Assembly (NCBI RefSeq): GCF_002078875.1
Contig: NC_034410.1
Span: forward strand, 102,864,138 to 102,928,137
Direction: 5' to 3'
Length of the DNA stretch: 64,000 nucleotides
Origin: Numida meleagris
Lineage: Eukaryota > Chordata > Aves > Galliformes > Numididae
Part shown: piece by piece, positions 50,801-64,000 of the stretch
How positions within the stretch are numbered: the stretch's first letter is position 1
Layout of the letters: each line of letters begins with the position of its first letter
Translations under genes and position numbers: made by a program
The notes under the pieces: generated by a model
What the model was told of the DNA's origin: nothing
Databases searched by the model: none
What the model saw: the letters and a program-made list of their open reading frames with translations, nothing else

Positions 50801-53089
50801 TTACATAATTTTGCACTCTCCCCTAGAAGCTAGTACATTGGAGGAGGTGGCCACACCAGGGAGAAATGCTGTGCTAGCCAAGTGCAGACTGACTACGTTT
50901 CTATTCATGTCTCAGAGGACCACGCTAGCAGTCACAACCTGCTCATCTTTTTCTGAACACCTCATGCCGCTTGGGTCCCCGGTGACTGAATACCCGGCAA
51001 CTTTCCTAGCTCTGCATAATAAAAGTTGCCTCATAAACAGGATAGAAGAAAGTAACTTTGCAATTTTCACTAACACATACGTTATGAAAACCATAATTTA
51101 ACCAAAGGTCCTGTTGTAATCTCTTGTTCTTAGTGCTATTATAATTTGTCCTTATCTCTTCCCCCTTCTCTTTAATTTCAGGTTTCATGACCATGAGTCT
51201 CGGGAATTCCCTGGCACAGACAGCTCCTATGCTATTAGAAGTGTCATGAATGCAATGATCGCAAAGCAAAGGGAACTGGAGAAAAGTGTATTAAAACCAA
51301 AAATCTTATTAAATATTCTATAGAAAAGGTATTAATATAGGATCCAAAGCAAGAAGGATGTACAGGAGGAGACGTTAAAACACCAGGTCTTAGGAGATTT
51401 AAGAGAAAATATTACGTGGCATTTTAAAGAACAGATAAATCCTAGATACCGAGTGGAAGTAATGTAGGAAACCTTTGTGGAAATATTTGCTAAATATTGA
51501 AGAATGGAATTGTTTACACGGAAACCACTTCAAATGTCTTATTGTTATCTGAGCAAGGGGACAAAAGAGAGGGTAAGGACAAGCGCTAGGGGCTCATACA
51601 ACACTTGGAAGAAATTGGGATAGGGAGGTGGTGAATAGCCTTAAATGAAGAGTAAAGCATGTGAGGAACAGATGGGAACGATTGAGATGATGAGTGAGGT
51701 GGTATCACGGGGGAACGCATCAGAGACAAAGCAGTGAAACATAAGATTTGGTATAACACACATGATCAGCAGCAGCACCAGGAGCAGAGATGACAGCAAG
51801 CCAGATATAATATAAAATGAACCAACAGTCCCTGGGTCTAACCCACATGGACAAACCAACATTAACTGGAAGAGAATAAATTGCTCAACACCATGCAGTC
51901 ATGTTGCAGGAATGTGACTTCCAAAAGAGTCAGTTGCAGCTTTCTATACCACAGATGAGTGTGGAGATGCTGGGATGTGCACCTGAATAACACCGTGCAA
52001 AATGTGGGTCACAGGAGACATGAGGGCGAACTGAACAATGGATGGCAATGGCCCCAGAAGACAAAAGCAACAGCCTTACCTGTTTGTCTGAAAAGAAGGT
52101 TATCCCAAGAAAAATGAAAGCCTGTATTTTCCCCAATAAACAGGTTATCTAGCAACTGAGGAGGTTCAGCCAGAAGTAATAATTATGCTTCAAAATACAG
52201 CTCGTACAGCAAATCCCCCTGTATTTTATGTACTAGGTAGTAGGTTCAGGGTGCCCAAATGCCCAACAGAAGTAGACTAAAAAATTTGGCTCTGACAAAA
52301 TTTGGCCTCCTCCTGGGATGCTCTGGAGCATCACCCACCCAGACCCAAGCATCTCTTGTAGAAATGTTGATGTTTTAGAAAGGAAGGGGATAAATACTTG
52401 GGCTGGGATGTGAAGAGCTGGTGACATGGGGCCTGCAGATGATACGTGCGGGCAGATGGAAGCCATATCCCACACCACATGGCTGCGGCCTGGGTGAGGC
52501 CAGCAGAGCACCATCCCTGGCGTGCGGGTGATGAGCCAGGAGTTTCTGTTTACCAGACATTTTCTCTCTCTGCTTTGCACATCTCAGCTTCTGGTACACC
52601 AAGGAGATGCAGACAGATAAGAGGAACAGGCTGCAACCCAAATATGCACCTTTTCACATGAGGTGAGGCAAGTAAGTGCTTCAAAAGTGCTTTCAATACC
52701 AAGGCAGCCACACTGACAAGCTTTAGGTGTGGCTGGGTGAGGTCCTCCAGCTGAGACCCTTGCCCCACGATCCCCAGCACTTTTGGCAAGGTGAGATTCC
52801 TCCTTCTGACAGACACCAAAGCAGCTGTATTCCCCAAAACATTGCATCTATCACCAACCCTCTCGGTTCTGCTTGCTTCCAGCCATGGAGCACTTCCCCA
52901 AGCCCTTTTTGCTACAATACAAACCTCGGCCGTGCAAGTCCCACATAGGCTGTCCCTAGTCCTCTATCTACAACACAGTACCACAGCCCCCTAGACCTAC
53001 TGCACAGCAGGTTGCAAGTCTTGAAGCCCTGCATATCCTGCAGTGCTCGATATCTTGCAAATAAGTCCCAGAAAACTTTTCAGTTTTCC

Positions 53090-53480
53090 AGTGCGTATCA
53101 AAACCACTTTTGCTAAAATCATTTAAGCCAATGAAATGTTAAATCAATTATTCACGCAAATACTTTCTCCATCTCTCTTTTTTTGTAACCAAGTTTTCTT
53201 GGCAATGATAACATTTCACAGAAAAATTAACAAATATTCTCTTTGCTTGCCAAGATAGTTTTACTAAGCTCGAATCCAATTTCATTGAGGTACGTTATTT
53301 ATGTTTTATCTTGAGGGAAGCTGCCTATTAAGTTACTAGCAACCGTGTCCTTTTGCTTATGATATGGTTATTACCAAGTTATCAGGAGTACCTTTAAGTT
53401 ATTAGGGTGCAATGGCAAATTAAGTACTTTGCGTCATAATTAGCTAATAACTTCTGAATTGTATTTTAATCATGTTTAAG
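53090..53480. promoter_or_regulatory. Candidate conserved non-coding element with homeodomain palindrome
   Basis: AT-rich, repeat-free sequence with the 10-bp palindrome ATTAGCTAAT at 53439-53448 inside TAATTAGCTAATAA, and other TAAT/ATTA cores (TCAATTATTC, TAAGTTATTAGG). Two similar words, AAGTTATCAGG and AAGTTATTAGG, lie about 25 bp apart. It resembles a developmental enhancer; conservation was not testable. Confidence 0.3.
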
Positions 53481-54574
53481 ATGGCCAGGTTTGCTGTGAG
53501 TAGAGATAATAGAGGATAGGAGCAGAACTGGAGTGTTTATCGTTCGATACCAAAAGCCAGAAAGCAGCTAAACTGGTGAAGGCACAACATCCCAAAGGCC
53601 ATGATGATCTATGTATTCAGAAGGCTGAACCTCTTCCCAGCCAGCAAAGTACTGAAGCAGAACTTGTATCTTGGGAGCATGTTTAGGGAAAAAGCAAAAA
53701 GTACATTAGCTCCAACTCACTCTTCTCTGAGCCTGTCAATTTTTCTTAATAATGTTTTGGCAGTCTTCACAGCTCTATCAATAAACTCGATAGACCTAGA
53801 TTACACAAAGAGATTACACTTGAAAAAAATTAGGAAAATTACAAGAGACATTTCCCTTTCAAAAATCTGTGTGTTGAGTGAGGAAAGAATCACCAAAACC
53901 CAGCCCTCTCAGAATGGGGGAAATTCTTTGATGGATTCCTTTGTACATCAAACTTGCCCCTCAGCTTTCATGAATTTCATTGAAACTTCTGCTAGCTCTC
54001 AGTATTTCCTCTGTACCCTGAAGAATGCTCAGCATTAAATTTTCACACACACATCACTGGAAATTAAGAAACACAGAGTCTCCACAAAAAAACATTCTCT
54101 CTTAGAAAAGTATCAGCAAAACAATACTCTGGAGATCTCAGTTAGGCAGGTGTACCCTATGTAGGAAGCGCCATGATGTTGCCAGCTCTGCCCCTTTGCA
54201 GCAGGTTACTTTGGGAAGCAGGCATCACACTGTGCAGGCTGGGCATCCCAGCCCCTGCAAAGAACAATCACTGCCATGAAACTGTAACAAATCAAGCTTT
54301 CCAAGGGCTTCACAACTCTGCCTACTTTGCCATAAACCCTAGCTCTGTTGTTATGCTAACTGCTGCCTCCTCCAATAGGATGGACAACACACTTCCATAG
54401 GCAGGACAAGAAGGCACTTGCCCAGCTGTTGGCAGGAGTTGCACAAGCTCCTCCTGCAGCGGTGCCCATGAAGACAAGAATGTACATCCAGCCTCTGTGT
54501 GCCGCACTTGGAGACTGTGAGACTGCTCGAGAGAGGGGCCACTTCTGCACCAAAGCCTAAGTAAACAACATCTC

Positions 54575-54708
54575 ATTAACTGGGGCCCTGAGCAGCCTGG
54601 TCTAGTATTAGACATGGAGGTTGGTGGCACTGACTATGGCAGGGGGTTGGAGCTTGATGATCCTTGAGGTCCCTTCCGACCCAAGCCATTCTATGATTCT
54701 ATGATTAA
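54575..54708 (+). mobile_element. CR1 LINE 3' fragment in KCTD1 intron
   Basis: GGGGCCCTGAGCAGCCTGGT, GGGGGTTGGAGCTTGATGAT and CCTTCCGACCCAAGCCATTC end in the tail ATTCTATGATTCTATGAT. It is antisense to KCTD1 and shares its end wording with the copy at 35293-35998. Confidence 0.92.
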
Positions 54709-57700
54709 TGAATAAAATTCAAAGTGCTTCTGAAACCTTTAGCTGCTGACTACAAGCCTGGGTTGGAATAAAGTATTCGCACACATACTCATTCCACTTC
54801 TCTCAACGAACACCTGTGGGAGTCATTGCACGGTTCATATCACCCTCCTCGAGTACAGTTCATGCAAATGACAACAGTTTGCTATGGCCAGCTTGTGCAG
54901 CAAAAGCCTGTAGGACAGATGAACAGGTTTCAGCCCTGCTGCTGAACTTGGGCTCGTACTTTCACAAGGCAAATTTGCCAGGGAAGGTGGAGAGAATGTT
55001 TAGACTGCTTTTTAAAACCCTACAAGAACACACATGCACAAAAGAACACATATAAAGAACATTATTAGAGTAGTCAAAACAAGCATCACAAGTTAAGATG
55101 TCAGACATTGGAGATGCTTCTGCAGCTTTGATTTGCAAACCTCCCCCCACATGAAACCTTTTCAGACATGGTTTATCATGACCTACAGCCTTCCCCCAGC
55201 ACTGTCTGTAAACCCTGGGCAGCACACGAGCCAGGGCTGCACACTGTGGGGGACTGCAGCCACAGGATCCCTGCTTGAGCTGCTGGAGGAGCAGGAAGAG
55301 GTAATATTTTGTGAGATCTTCTGCTGTAAGACGCAGGTTTGCAGAAGCTCTGAGAGCTTACGTGCTGCCCACAGCAAGGCGCTGCATAACACATGTGCTG
55401 TGAGAGCTTGGGTAGCAGTGGCCACACAGTCACAGCACTAACCTGGTCACAGCTTCCATGTCACAACACCTCAGCCCTTTTCACATCAAGTCTCTGCCTT
55501 CAAACAAACTTCCAGGAGTGAAGCAAGAAGGTAATAGGCTAAGGAAAGCCACAAGAGAACATGCAAGAATGACTCCTCAGAACAGGACTTGAATAATGTG
55601 CAGGAAATATGGCTCAAGGACAGTGCTTAACTGTGAGGAGGAACAGGAGATGTTGATGAGCTGTTTATTAACCAAGAACCATATTGAGCACATACACCGT
55701 GAAGATGACAAACTAAGGTTGCTCCGGTAGCCCTAATGGATTTATTTTCCTAAAAAGCTGACTTTAATTGCTCTAAGAAAAGCTGCGAGGCCAACTACAC
55801 AGTAACATGTTTACGTTTCTTGAACATGTGCGTTCTGCTTCACCACAGAGATCACCTGCTTCTACATTCCTCCACCTGAACTGAGCATGGTACTTCCAGG
55901 TTAACAGCTCAGATTACAAATTCTTTGAGAAAGGCAATCCAGATAGCACACGAGCACACACAGTAGAGGCGAGAAAGGTGTGGACATACGACCACAGAAT
56001 TTACTATGAGAACATAGGACCATGTGCTGCTATTGTTCTGATTAGCTTATATGCATTACAATTGCATTGCACTGATTCCCAGTGTGGACACCCATGTGCC
56101 TACACAGAGAAACATGTTTATACCTGTCTAATTTATTCTCATACATTTACATGTTTAACTGCTTCCACGCTAGAGGTTGAAATGATGTAAGCATTTCAGT
56201 AACTAGGAAAATCACACTATTAACCAAATCAGTTGATACAAAACCTGCATGCTAATCAGTTAAGAGGACAGGAAAGTCCACCTAAAACAGCTTATACGGT
56301 GGCTCTGAGCAATAAAAAATGCTTAATGCATAGGTAGAAATGCCAAAGCCACGCCTGAATATTCTACTGGTGGTGGGGGTGTTAAAAAGCACACAGATAA
56401 CATTACTTCCATTGACAAACTTTACATGTACAAAACAGTGGCTTTATTGTTTATTAAATTACATGCTGTCATGGTGTAATAGTCCCTGCAGCCATACCAA
56501 GCCCAACAGTATGTAAGATGTATTTCTGTGGAGGAGGTAAAGAGAGAAGAAAGGAAAAGAACGGAGATACAGTACAGAAGGAATACAACCCTATAAATAG
56601 GGACATAAGGAATAGTTAATCAAAACGTGAAAACAGCATAATTTTGGCCAACAAAACCTTCAGAAATATCACACATCAAAATTAAATGTCACATCACAAC
56701 GCTTTCAAAGCAGGAGAGCCAGGATGCGATTCAGCTGCTGAACCGCAGGTTCCTGGTGCCATTCGGGATGCTCGAGGGCATCTCGGGGACCCCTGAAGGA
56801 CTGGGGAAAGCACAGAGAAGCTCTAGGAGGAACCACACACAGGCACTAGCCGCTCACGTGAAGGCAAGAGTCTCCTGTCCACAGGATGATCAGACCTTAC
56901 TGGTAGAAACCAGCAGATTCCAACAGCCAGAATTTCCTTGTGGCAATACCAGGTTGATAATAAACAGAACGTTGCTCATCTGGAAAGCTGAGCACTGCTT
57001 TTAAACCAGCAGCTAGATGTTGTTTGTGGAGTAGTCTACTGCATGCATCTGGCAATTTTCTTGTTTTGTATGCTAATTTGAAACCTTTCTTTAAAAAGAC
57101 AGGATGTTATTAACTGCACTTGGATTAAAAAAAGGGGTGAAGGGAGAAGATATCACCTAAGAGGCATTTCCACACTGTATCTGCCCTTGTCTCTGGACAC
57201 TGGTACAGCCACACAACTCTCCTACCAATAAAGTTGCAGCTTTCAGTAATGACTGCTACTGAAAAAACTGAACTACCAACATTCAGTATCCACAAGTCTG
57301 CGAGTCCCTGACTAACAACAAGAAAAAGACCTAGCAATTCAGTAAGGAAAAATCCCGAATCTCAAAACTACCGTTTTGCAGAATAACACAAGTTCCAGTA
57401 CAAGCATTTTCAAGGACAGAAAACTGTTTAAAAATATTCTCTTCCTCTCTGTGCTCCCTGAAAATAAAACATGTTACAACAGCCTTGCATTAGCCCCTCC
57501 ACTTGTGCAGCTACTTAATACTGATACTTTTTGCTCTATTCTTGAACGTAATAAAATTTTAATTCAGCAGAAATCCAGGTGTTTTGTTAGACTTCTGATT
57601 TTTTTTTTCTTGCATCACCACGGGGCATAGATATAATTGTTTTCTACTATCTTTAGAGGAGATCTACAGAACCACGTTATCGAAAGGTGCAGAAGCCCGA

Positions 57701-58599
57701 AAATAGTTTGGGATAATCAAAAGCTGTGCTTTTTCATCAAAGCTCTCCACCGTCAGCGCTCCAGAAGCTGCCGGGGCTGCAGTAAATGGTTTGGGGCTGT
57801 GGGAAGGTACAGATCATTTTCCACACCTTTCTGAAAGCCTGCTTTTCTTAGAGTTCACAGGCAGGCAGAAGCTAATTAACACAACCTGTTAAAGATAACG
57901 TCTTTTAAAACAAGCAACTCCAACTATGAACCAAGACCATCGAACAGTACTCTCTTGCTAACCACCACATCCAAGAAAGTCTGTATTTGCATTAGTCGTG
58001 CAGACTTCAATGAGGGAAACCTACGATGCTGTTCTTTACCACTCACTTTTTGCACAGCTTTCGTCCTTTCTGCCTGCATCCAGCAATCCATGGAGAGCTC
58101 AAGCTTTGGGCAGCAGCAGTGCCAACACTCACAACGGTGATTTGTGACAGAGCCTGCTGCCTTTGAGTGCCACCAACCCATACCTAACTGCCTGCATGTT
58201 CAGAGACCCCTGGCAGAGACATGTCCCTGCTGTGAGGAGGAAAGAGGTCTGCCACATCTGCAGCAGGCATGGCTTATAGGGATCAGTGCTGCCCAAGCCT
58301 GGAGCCTCATGGCAGCTTGTCAGGAGGATGAAGTATTTCTCCACTGTGCTTCAAGGTCTGGTTGATCCTTGTGGGAAATCCTCTGCTAAACAACTCCGAG
58401 TGGTGCAGGAACCACCACTGTGTTACCACAGATGGCAGCTCAGGCTTCTCCACAGCATCAAAGTCAGCCAAGACATGCCAGGTCCTTACAGTCTGTGAAC
58501 ACAGGCAAAGTTAAATCCTCCATCTAACTTCGGGAGCACACTGCTGGCTTATTATTTATTATCACTGGGCACATAGAGAAGATAAACAAGGGATTTCAC

Positions 58600-59130
58600 T
58601 TTGACCTGCAGAATAGGAATGCTGTGAGGTGCGGAGCCCATAATGGCCGCAGGGACCGGCTCTGCCCGTGCCGCCCCGTAAATGTTTTGTTACTACGGCA
58701 GAACAACATTAGCACAGCGATGAGGAAAATAAATCCTCTGTGCTGTGATGGATGTGCCCTCATTTTGTATGTACATTTAGTCAGCAATGTACTGCAAGAG
58801 ATGTGACCTTTACTGGCACTGGGTTTCACCGGCCCTGTTTTTCCAGACCCCACCCCGTTTATTTTGTTCTGTGCACAGCCTCCCCAGTGGAAGCAGTCTG
58901 CAAAGAGGCTCAGGCATGCAACCCGAAGGGCAGAGCCCATCCCGTGGTGCCGCACAGCAGAGCAGAATGCAGGACCGTGGGCTCCTGGCGTAGGCCCACA
59001 GGCCCTCCCGCTGAGAACAGCCTGGCTCACACAGTGCTGCGGCCATCCCACAGCTCGGGATGGGACTGGAAACAACATGGCCAACTTGATTCTACAAATG
59101 AAAACCGTACCACCGGCTTTGTGATATTGG
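58600..59130. promoter_or_regulatory. CpG-enriched intronic segment, candidate regulatory region
   Basis: CpG dinucleotides cluster here against CpG-poor flanks, most densely at 58620-58690 (GCGGAGC, GGCCGC, ACCGGC, GCCCGTGCCGCCCCGT). CCATAATGGCCGC at 58638-58650 reads GCGGCCATTATGG on the - strand, compatible with a YY1-type core. A 188-codon - strand frame (58596-59162) spans it but has no recognisable domain and is likely a by-product of composition. Confidence 0.25.
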
Positions 59131-59869
59131 CACGGTACAGATGCCTGGTATGTGTTCTCCATCAGTTCTTATGACCCGTCATGTTTTCAGGACTCAATTA
59201 GTAAAAAGAATGAAGGACTCACACCTCTTACATAGCTAGCTACTTCACATTTTCATAGGTAACAAAGTGACCTAGATGGAGGCTAACTGCAATGGAAAGT
59301 TGCAGCCCTACCAGCTGTTTCTATTTTCAAACCAACGTTTGACACACATCCTTTTCACCTCTCCTTTTGTTATGCCTACCAAAGAGACGCATGAAACACA
59401 TCTGATTGGGGCTGTTATTTCTGTGTCTGAAGTGAAGAATTAGAGGCTCACCTGGAACCAGACCTCTGCAGCTCAGAGAGCAGCATCCACTCAGTCACGG
59501 GGAGCTGCGCCATTAATCCAAAGGGGAAAGGGGAAAGTGCAATTGTAGCTCTGCTGATGAGTTTATCTGGGTTAGCTACTAAGCAGGAAAAGGACAGTAT
59601 GAAAGGCATGGCCCAGGGCCCGGCTTTATGAGACAACAATATTAGAAGCTGGAAAAATGAGAATGCCTGACAAAAAGCAGAGCCTCCAAATAGGCATTAG
59701 CTACTGAAAAGCAGCAGCTTTTCTCTTCATCCTTTTCCATGAGTTAGGCCTTCCACAGAGATAGCAAGCAGGGAGGCATCTTTCCTGCTACCATTGCTCA
59801 GCTTACTTCCACCTATAACATGTTAGCAAGACTTAAGAAAAATCTTTTTTAAAATAAGACACTGGGAGC

Positions 59870-59885
59870 CAATCATGATTGACAG
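59870..59885 (+). promoter_or_regulatory. PBX-MEIS consensus overlapping a 12-bp palindrome
   Basis: TGATTGACAG at 59876-59885 is the canonical PBX-MEIS/PREP decamer. It overlaps the perfect palindrome CAATCATGATTG at 59870-59881, which carries an inverted CCAAT/TGAT half. It lies in the KCTD1 intron. Binding is not shown by sequence alone. Confidence 0.35.
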
Positions 59886-61089
59886 CAAAATGATTTGAAA
59901 ACCTAAGAGAGGAAAACCAATACAATATAGCTCTATAAAAAATAACCATCTTCCTTTCAAATGCTTGCCGGTGACTTCAGTCATGCAGCCGTATCAGCAG
60001 CACTTGGAGAACAAGCAAATCGTCTTACTGCTTCAAATGGAACTTGCGCTGCTTCGTGTGACGAGCTCCAAGTATAAAATTAAAAAATAGATTTTTTAAA
60101 TTCTGCAATTATACTGCTACTAAACCAGAATTTAATAGCAAAAGTGAATAAACAATAGGTTTTCAGGCTGGAGAAATTACCATCACGGTGTTATCTAATC
60201 TCTCCCCAGAAGTCAAGAATTATGACTAAGCCCTTCCAACACAGATACAGCCTGAAATTCTATGTCAGAAGTATGTCCAATTGCATTTGGCAGCCCTTAG
60301 TCAAGAGAGAGGCTGAATATAATTGGATGAATATTTGAAGTTTTCATTATTCATGTAGGAAGGCTAGGTAAAAAGTGTTTTGTAGTCCCAAGACACTCGA
60401 GGGTGTGTGTTATTGGGTAATAACCAATTAGGAATGTTGACAGCACTCTGCCTTTAGGATCACCATGGCCAGCAATGCACCTGGGTGGATGTTGTGCAAA
60501 AGCACACACCCGCTGCCTACTGCTCAGTTTATTTAAGCAAACCTTTCACCAAAGGAAATGGAGGACACCCTGAAGGATGTAAAATTGACGGGTCACCTGC
60601 ATTCTGGAAAACCTTTTCTTTCTCCTTCTCTTTGCATCTGACCTCCAAAAATAAATTTTTTTCATTAGCACTTATGAATTATTGGTACTACTGATTATTG
60701 GAAATGAATCTGATGTCGTCTGTCTTTTATTTCACATGATCTAACAAAGTGCTTATTATCAGCAGTAAGGAAACACTGACTGCAGTTTGCAGTAGCCGCT
60801 GCAAACTCAGAACAGCTAAAAGCAAAGATCTTCCTGTCATTGCTTATTTTTCTAAGAAAAACATACAAATCATTACTACAGGAGGCAAGCAAAACATTTT
60901 AAAAACACCAATATTTAAAAACTAACAGTTGTGACACACTCACTCGCAAGAACCTGAAGCTCAGCACCAATTTAGCTCATGATAGTGAGTCTCACCCCTT
61001 GACAACCTGCCAAAACAAGGCTAGAATGCACTGACAGCGCACCAAACACTCATTTTTTTCTTTCCTCCTTTACTTTATCATTGTAACGG

Positions 61090-61110
61090 AAAAAAAAAAA
61101 AAAAAAAAAC
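61090..61110 (+). repeat. Poly(A)21
   Basis: A run of 21 A in the KCTD1 intron, T-run in the sense transcript. No attached retrotransposed gene was seen upstream of it. Confidence 0.9.
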
Positions 61111-64000
61111 CTGAAAGTTTGTATTCTGATCTAAAGCAGAGCAATTACCGTAATGGATGCCCAACAGGGTTTTCCCACCTACGCAAGAAGCATTCCAAAC
61201 TTTTCCTGAACAATTTGCTTGTGTCTCAAACATGTATAATATGAAATCCATTTGTTATAAAGAGGAACATATCAGTTTTCTTGCAGCTCTCATTTTCTGG
61301 CTCGCGTCATATTCAGCCTGTCCTGTGGCAGTGAGAGTACCACAGAGGCTTCTCTGAATTCCCTGAACGCTGCCTCGCTCCCTCCCCATGTATCACCCAG
61401 ATGATGATGTTTTGATGAAGCATCGCACATGGGCCCTCAAGATAATGGATTCAATGGGATACACTTAAAAGATCATTTTTCTCCTTTGTTATTGACTGCT
61501 TGCACTGCTCTAAGACAGGAAGGGCTTTCATTTTTTATGCAAGCCCTGAGCCCCCCAGGGCCCTCTGAACTGTTTAAGAAGAATCAATTTTGAGGCGGGC
61601 AAGAGGGGCCAGCGGAGCTCAGTTTCAGGAGGCCTCCCCTCAGATCACTAACAAGTTTGGGCAGACCAGAAGCATCTCCCAGCCCTGCCGTGCTCTGGCA
61701 CGGCACTGCTTCCCACTCTTGAAGGTCTGTGGTTAGCGTTCACTCACAACTGTAATTTATAGCATGCATATGGGCAACAAAATAAGCAAAAAAGTTCCAC
61801 AGAAGCAAAATAATCACAACCGATGGGAATAAACAGCAATACTGCTGCTAAGCAAAGCAGTCCTTGGCACTGTGTAGCGGCAGGAAACCATTACCTCGTG
61901 ACAGGGTTTTAATACCCTGACATTGTTGCAATTACACCCAGGCAACCTAACAAAACAAATTCACTGTATGGCAGAAAATATTTCCAATTCAATATTGCAA
62001 CATTTATTTTTTAATTACAGCACAAAGAATACTTTTGGGGTGTGGAAGAACGTAATCTATCATTTGCTCTGAAGTGACACACTAATGGCAAATGCTCTGT
62101 ACTATAACTTTCTATGCCACAAGTAGTAACTACAAGCAATGTCTTAGGCAAGGAATGCAGAGAGCTTGGGTGCGGTGCTGGGAGATGCTTCTTATCCCTC
62201 CATCTCCCTCCCCGCCAGCTGGAGCCGAAGGCGAGCCCCATTTTGCAGCACTGGGACATTCGTCACACCTCCCGTTTTATGCGTATCCCACAGCTCCCTA
62301 CCTGCAACACACCTTGCACAAGAAGCGCTTTAACAGTCTGGATATAGGCTGCACAAGAGCACAAATACAAATTTTAATTAAAAGGAATGGTATTTTAATA
62401 GGTCACTTAAAGAACAATTATGCCTACCACTTGACTGACAGACAAGTCACATTTTAACATGAAAACCCCACTGGGGTCTAGGAAGTAGAATTAATCTTTG
62501 CCTTTATAAATTGATTGAACTACTGAAGTATGCTCCCACTGCATTTAATATTGCTTTGCTCTGCCATCTCATGAAAAAAAAATATCTGTATCTTTCTATT
62601 ACCCTTCCCTTCCACTTCTTTTACATCCTCACAAAGTTGATTCACAAAAACTGAGTTGTCAGTGTTGCTCTCCTTTCACTGGCTGCCTGTACTGCAAAAC
62701 ACAGTGGTGTGTAGAAATATAGAAGATCGGTCTGCAGTAATTAGCTTGGGTACCCGAGGCAGCTCAGCTGAGTTAGCTGGAAGCAGGATAAACGAGTCCA
62801 GGAAGAACCTTGTACCATATTGCTCTGAGTCTCTGCAGACCACGCTGCACAGCAGAAGGACTGGGTGGGAAGGTGACCACTGCATTCCTAAATTACCTTC
62901 AAAGTAGACCACAAGAATCAGCTCCAAGCTCAGCTTAAATGCCTTCAGGCTATGATAGGAGCCCCTCACACCTCTGAGGCTAGCAGAAAGTGCCTCAAAG
63001 AAGCCTTGAAAATTGTCCAAATGAGGTGTAGAGACAACTATGCTGGATCTAAGCTAACACACACACCACAGTTGGTAATACTTTATTCTGATTACCAATT
63101 CAAAGATTCAGTGGAAGAGATCAATATCAATGAGTCTCACAGCATCCTTTGAACTGCTGTTACTACAAGTGAAAGCATCATATGAGGTAGCCATAAAATA
63201 TGCTGGTTGTTTAAGCCCTCTCAGGAAGCTCACCATTACCAGAAGCCAGAAACCCGAGGGTGCATGGAGAGTAATGGATAAGAAGCAAGCAATGTGCTCT
63301 GATCTGATCAGGTAAAGATCAGTTTTGACCTTTGTGAGCTCCACCTCCTTTCGAAAGAGACAGAAAAATGTAGGTGAAGCAGAAATGACACCAAAGCAAG
63401 GAGAGAATTCAGGTGACAAAATTAGGCTCAATGTTCAGAGCTGAAGGGATTGAAGAAAGATGCAGCTGAAGAGACTGCAACATCCTGACAGCTAAAGACT
63501 GAGGGGAAAGAAAGATTGAGAATGAATGACAAAGGAGAACTAAAGCTTGTCAGATGACAGGTGTCTGGTTATGACACAGCTGCATTTGAATACACTCTAA
63601 ACGAGTTAAATTAGAGGTCATGCTCACATAACAGGAACAGGTGACAACCCCCTGGCCAACACATTATAAGGCATAAGCCTTGTCCTAGAAAGAGTGCAGA
63701 TAACCAAACAGTTTTCCCAGATTTCTATACAAACATATCCCCAAATGGCAAACAGGCTTGTATACATGAAATCCATCATGAAAGTGGATCGTTACCAGAA
63801 AGAAATATACAGAAATCAGAATCTATGTCCTAAAGCTCCAAACATACCCAATAGGTGGCTGGGTGTTAATGGTGAAACTGGAAGCCAAATGTTTACTTCG
63901 GCAATTACCTACATATGAGACGCCAATTTGCTTAGCAACTGCACTGCAATTTATGAAAGATCAATGAAGCACACACAGTTTATGTGGGAGCAGGATCCGA

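Noticed and set aside
58596..59162. 188-codon open frame on the - strand, same sense as KCTD1
   Set aside because: No recognisable domain, a sequence dominated by Cys, Gly, Ser and Arg as expected from local CpG/GC content, and overlapping open frames on the other strand. Not called as a gene.
60400..60440. ATTGG-GTAATAA-CCAAT inverted pair near 60410, possible NF-Y sites
   Set aside because: A 5-bp inverted repeat is common by chance and there is no promoter context.

Overview
This window reads as vertebrate nuclear DNA, most likely from a bird and probably a galliform. The evidence is about a dozen CR1 LINE fragments ending in the octamer-like tail ATTCTATG, split exons with GT-AG borders, and AT-rich non-coding DNA with no bacterial-style gene packing. 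Nearly all of the many short open frames are chance frames or CR1 remains.

Two protein-coding genes are recognisable, arranged tail to tail. On the + strand, the last coding exon of TAF4B (TFIID subunit) lies at 10830-10997. It is preceded by more than 10.8 kb of its final intron and followed by a putative 3' UTR to about 12.76 kb. On the - strand, the last three coding exons of KCTD1 lie at 46010-46154, 43474-43779 and 40988-41146. They encode residues 56-257 of the 257-residue short form, and every exon length fits. Its putative 3' UTR reaches a poly(A) signal at 40190-40195. From 46155 to the window end lies the upstream KCTD1 intron; the exon for residues 1-55 and the Crypton-derived exon of the long isoform are not seen. 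This order (TAF4B +, KCTD1 -) matches the vertebrate synteny known from human 18q11.2.

The 27 kb between the genes holds two CR1 clusters (24.1-25.7 kb and 31.7-36.6 kb), a moderately GC-rich stretch at 17-23 kb, simple repeats and AT-rich segments resembling conserved non-coding DNA. The last KCTD1 intron carries a 121-bp almost pure purine tract. The large upstream intron holds one long CR1, one CR1 tail, a block of adjacent stem-loops at 50.08-50.15 kb, homeodomain-type palindromes and a canonical PBX-MEIS site.

No tRNA or rRNA gene, CRISPR array, intact transposon or convincing new protein-coding system was found. The best leads are inverted-repeat structures and candidate enhancers, plus two splice-site-flanked open segments (9149-9193 and 51182-51323). 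All statements about other species are from memory; no alignment was run.
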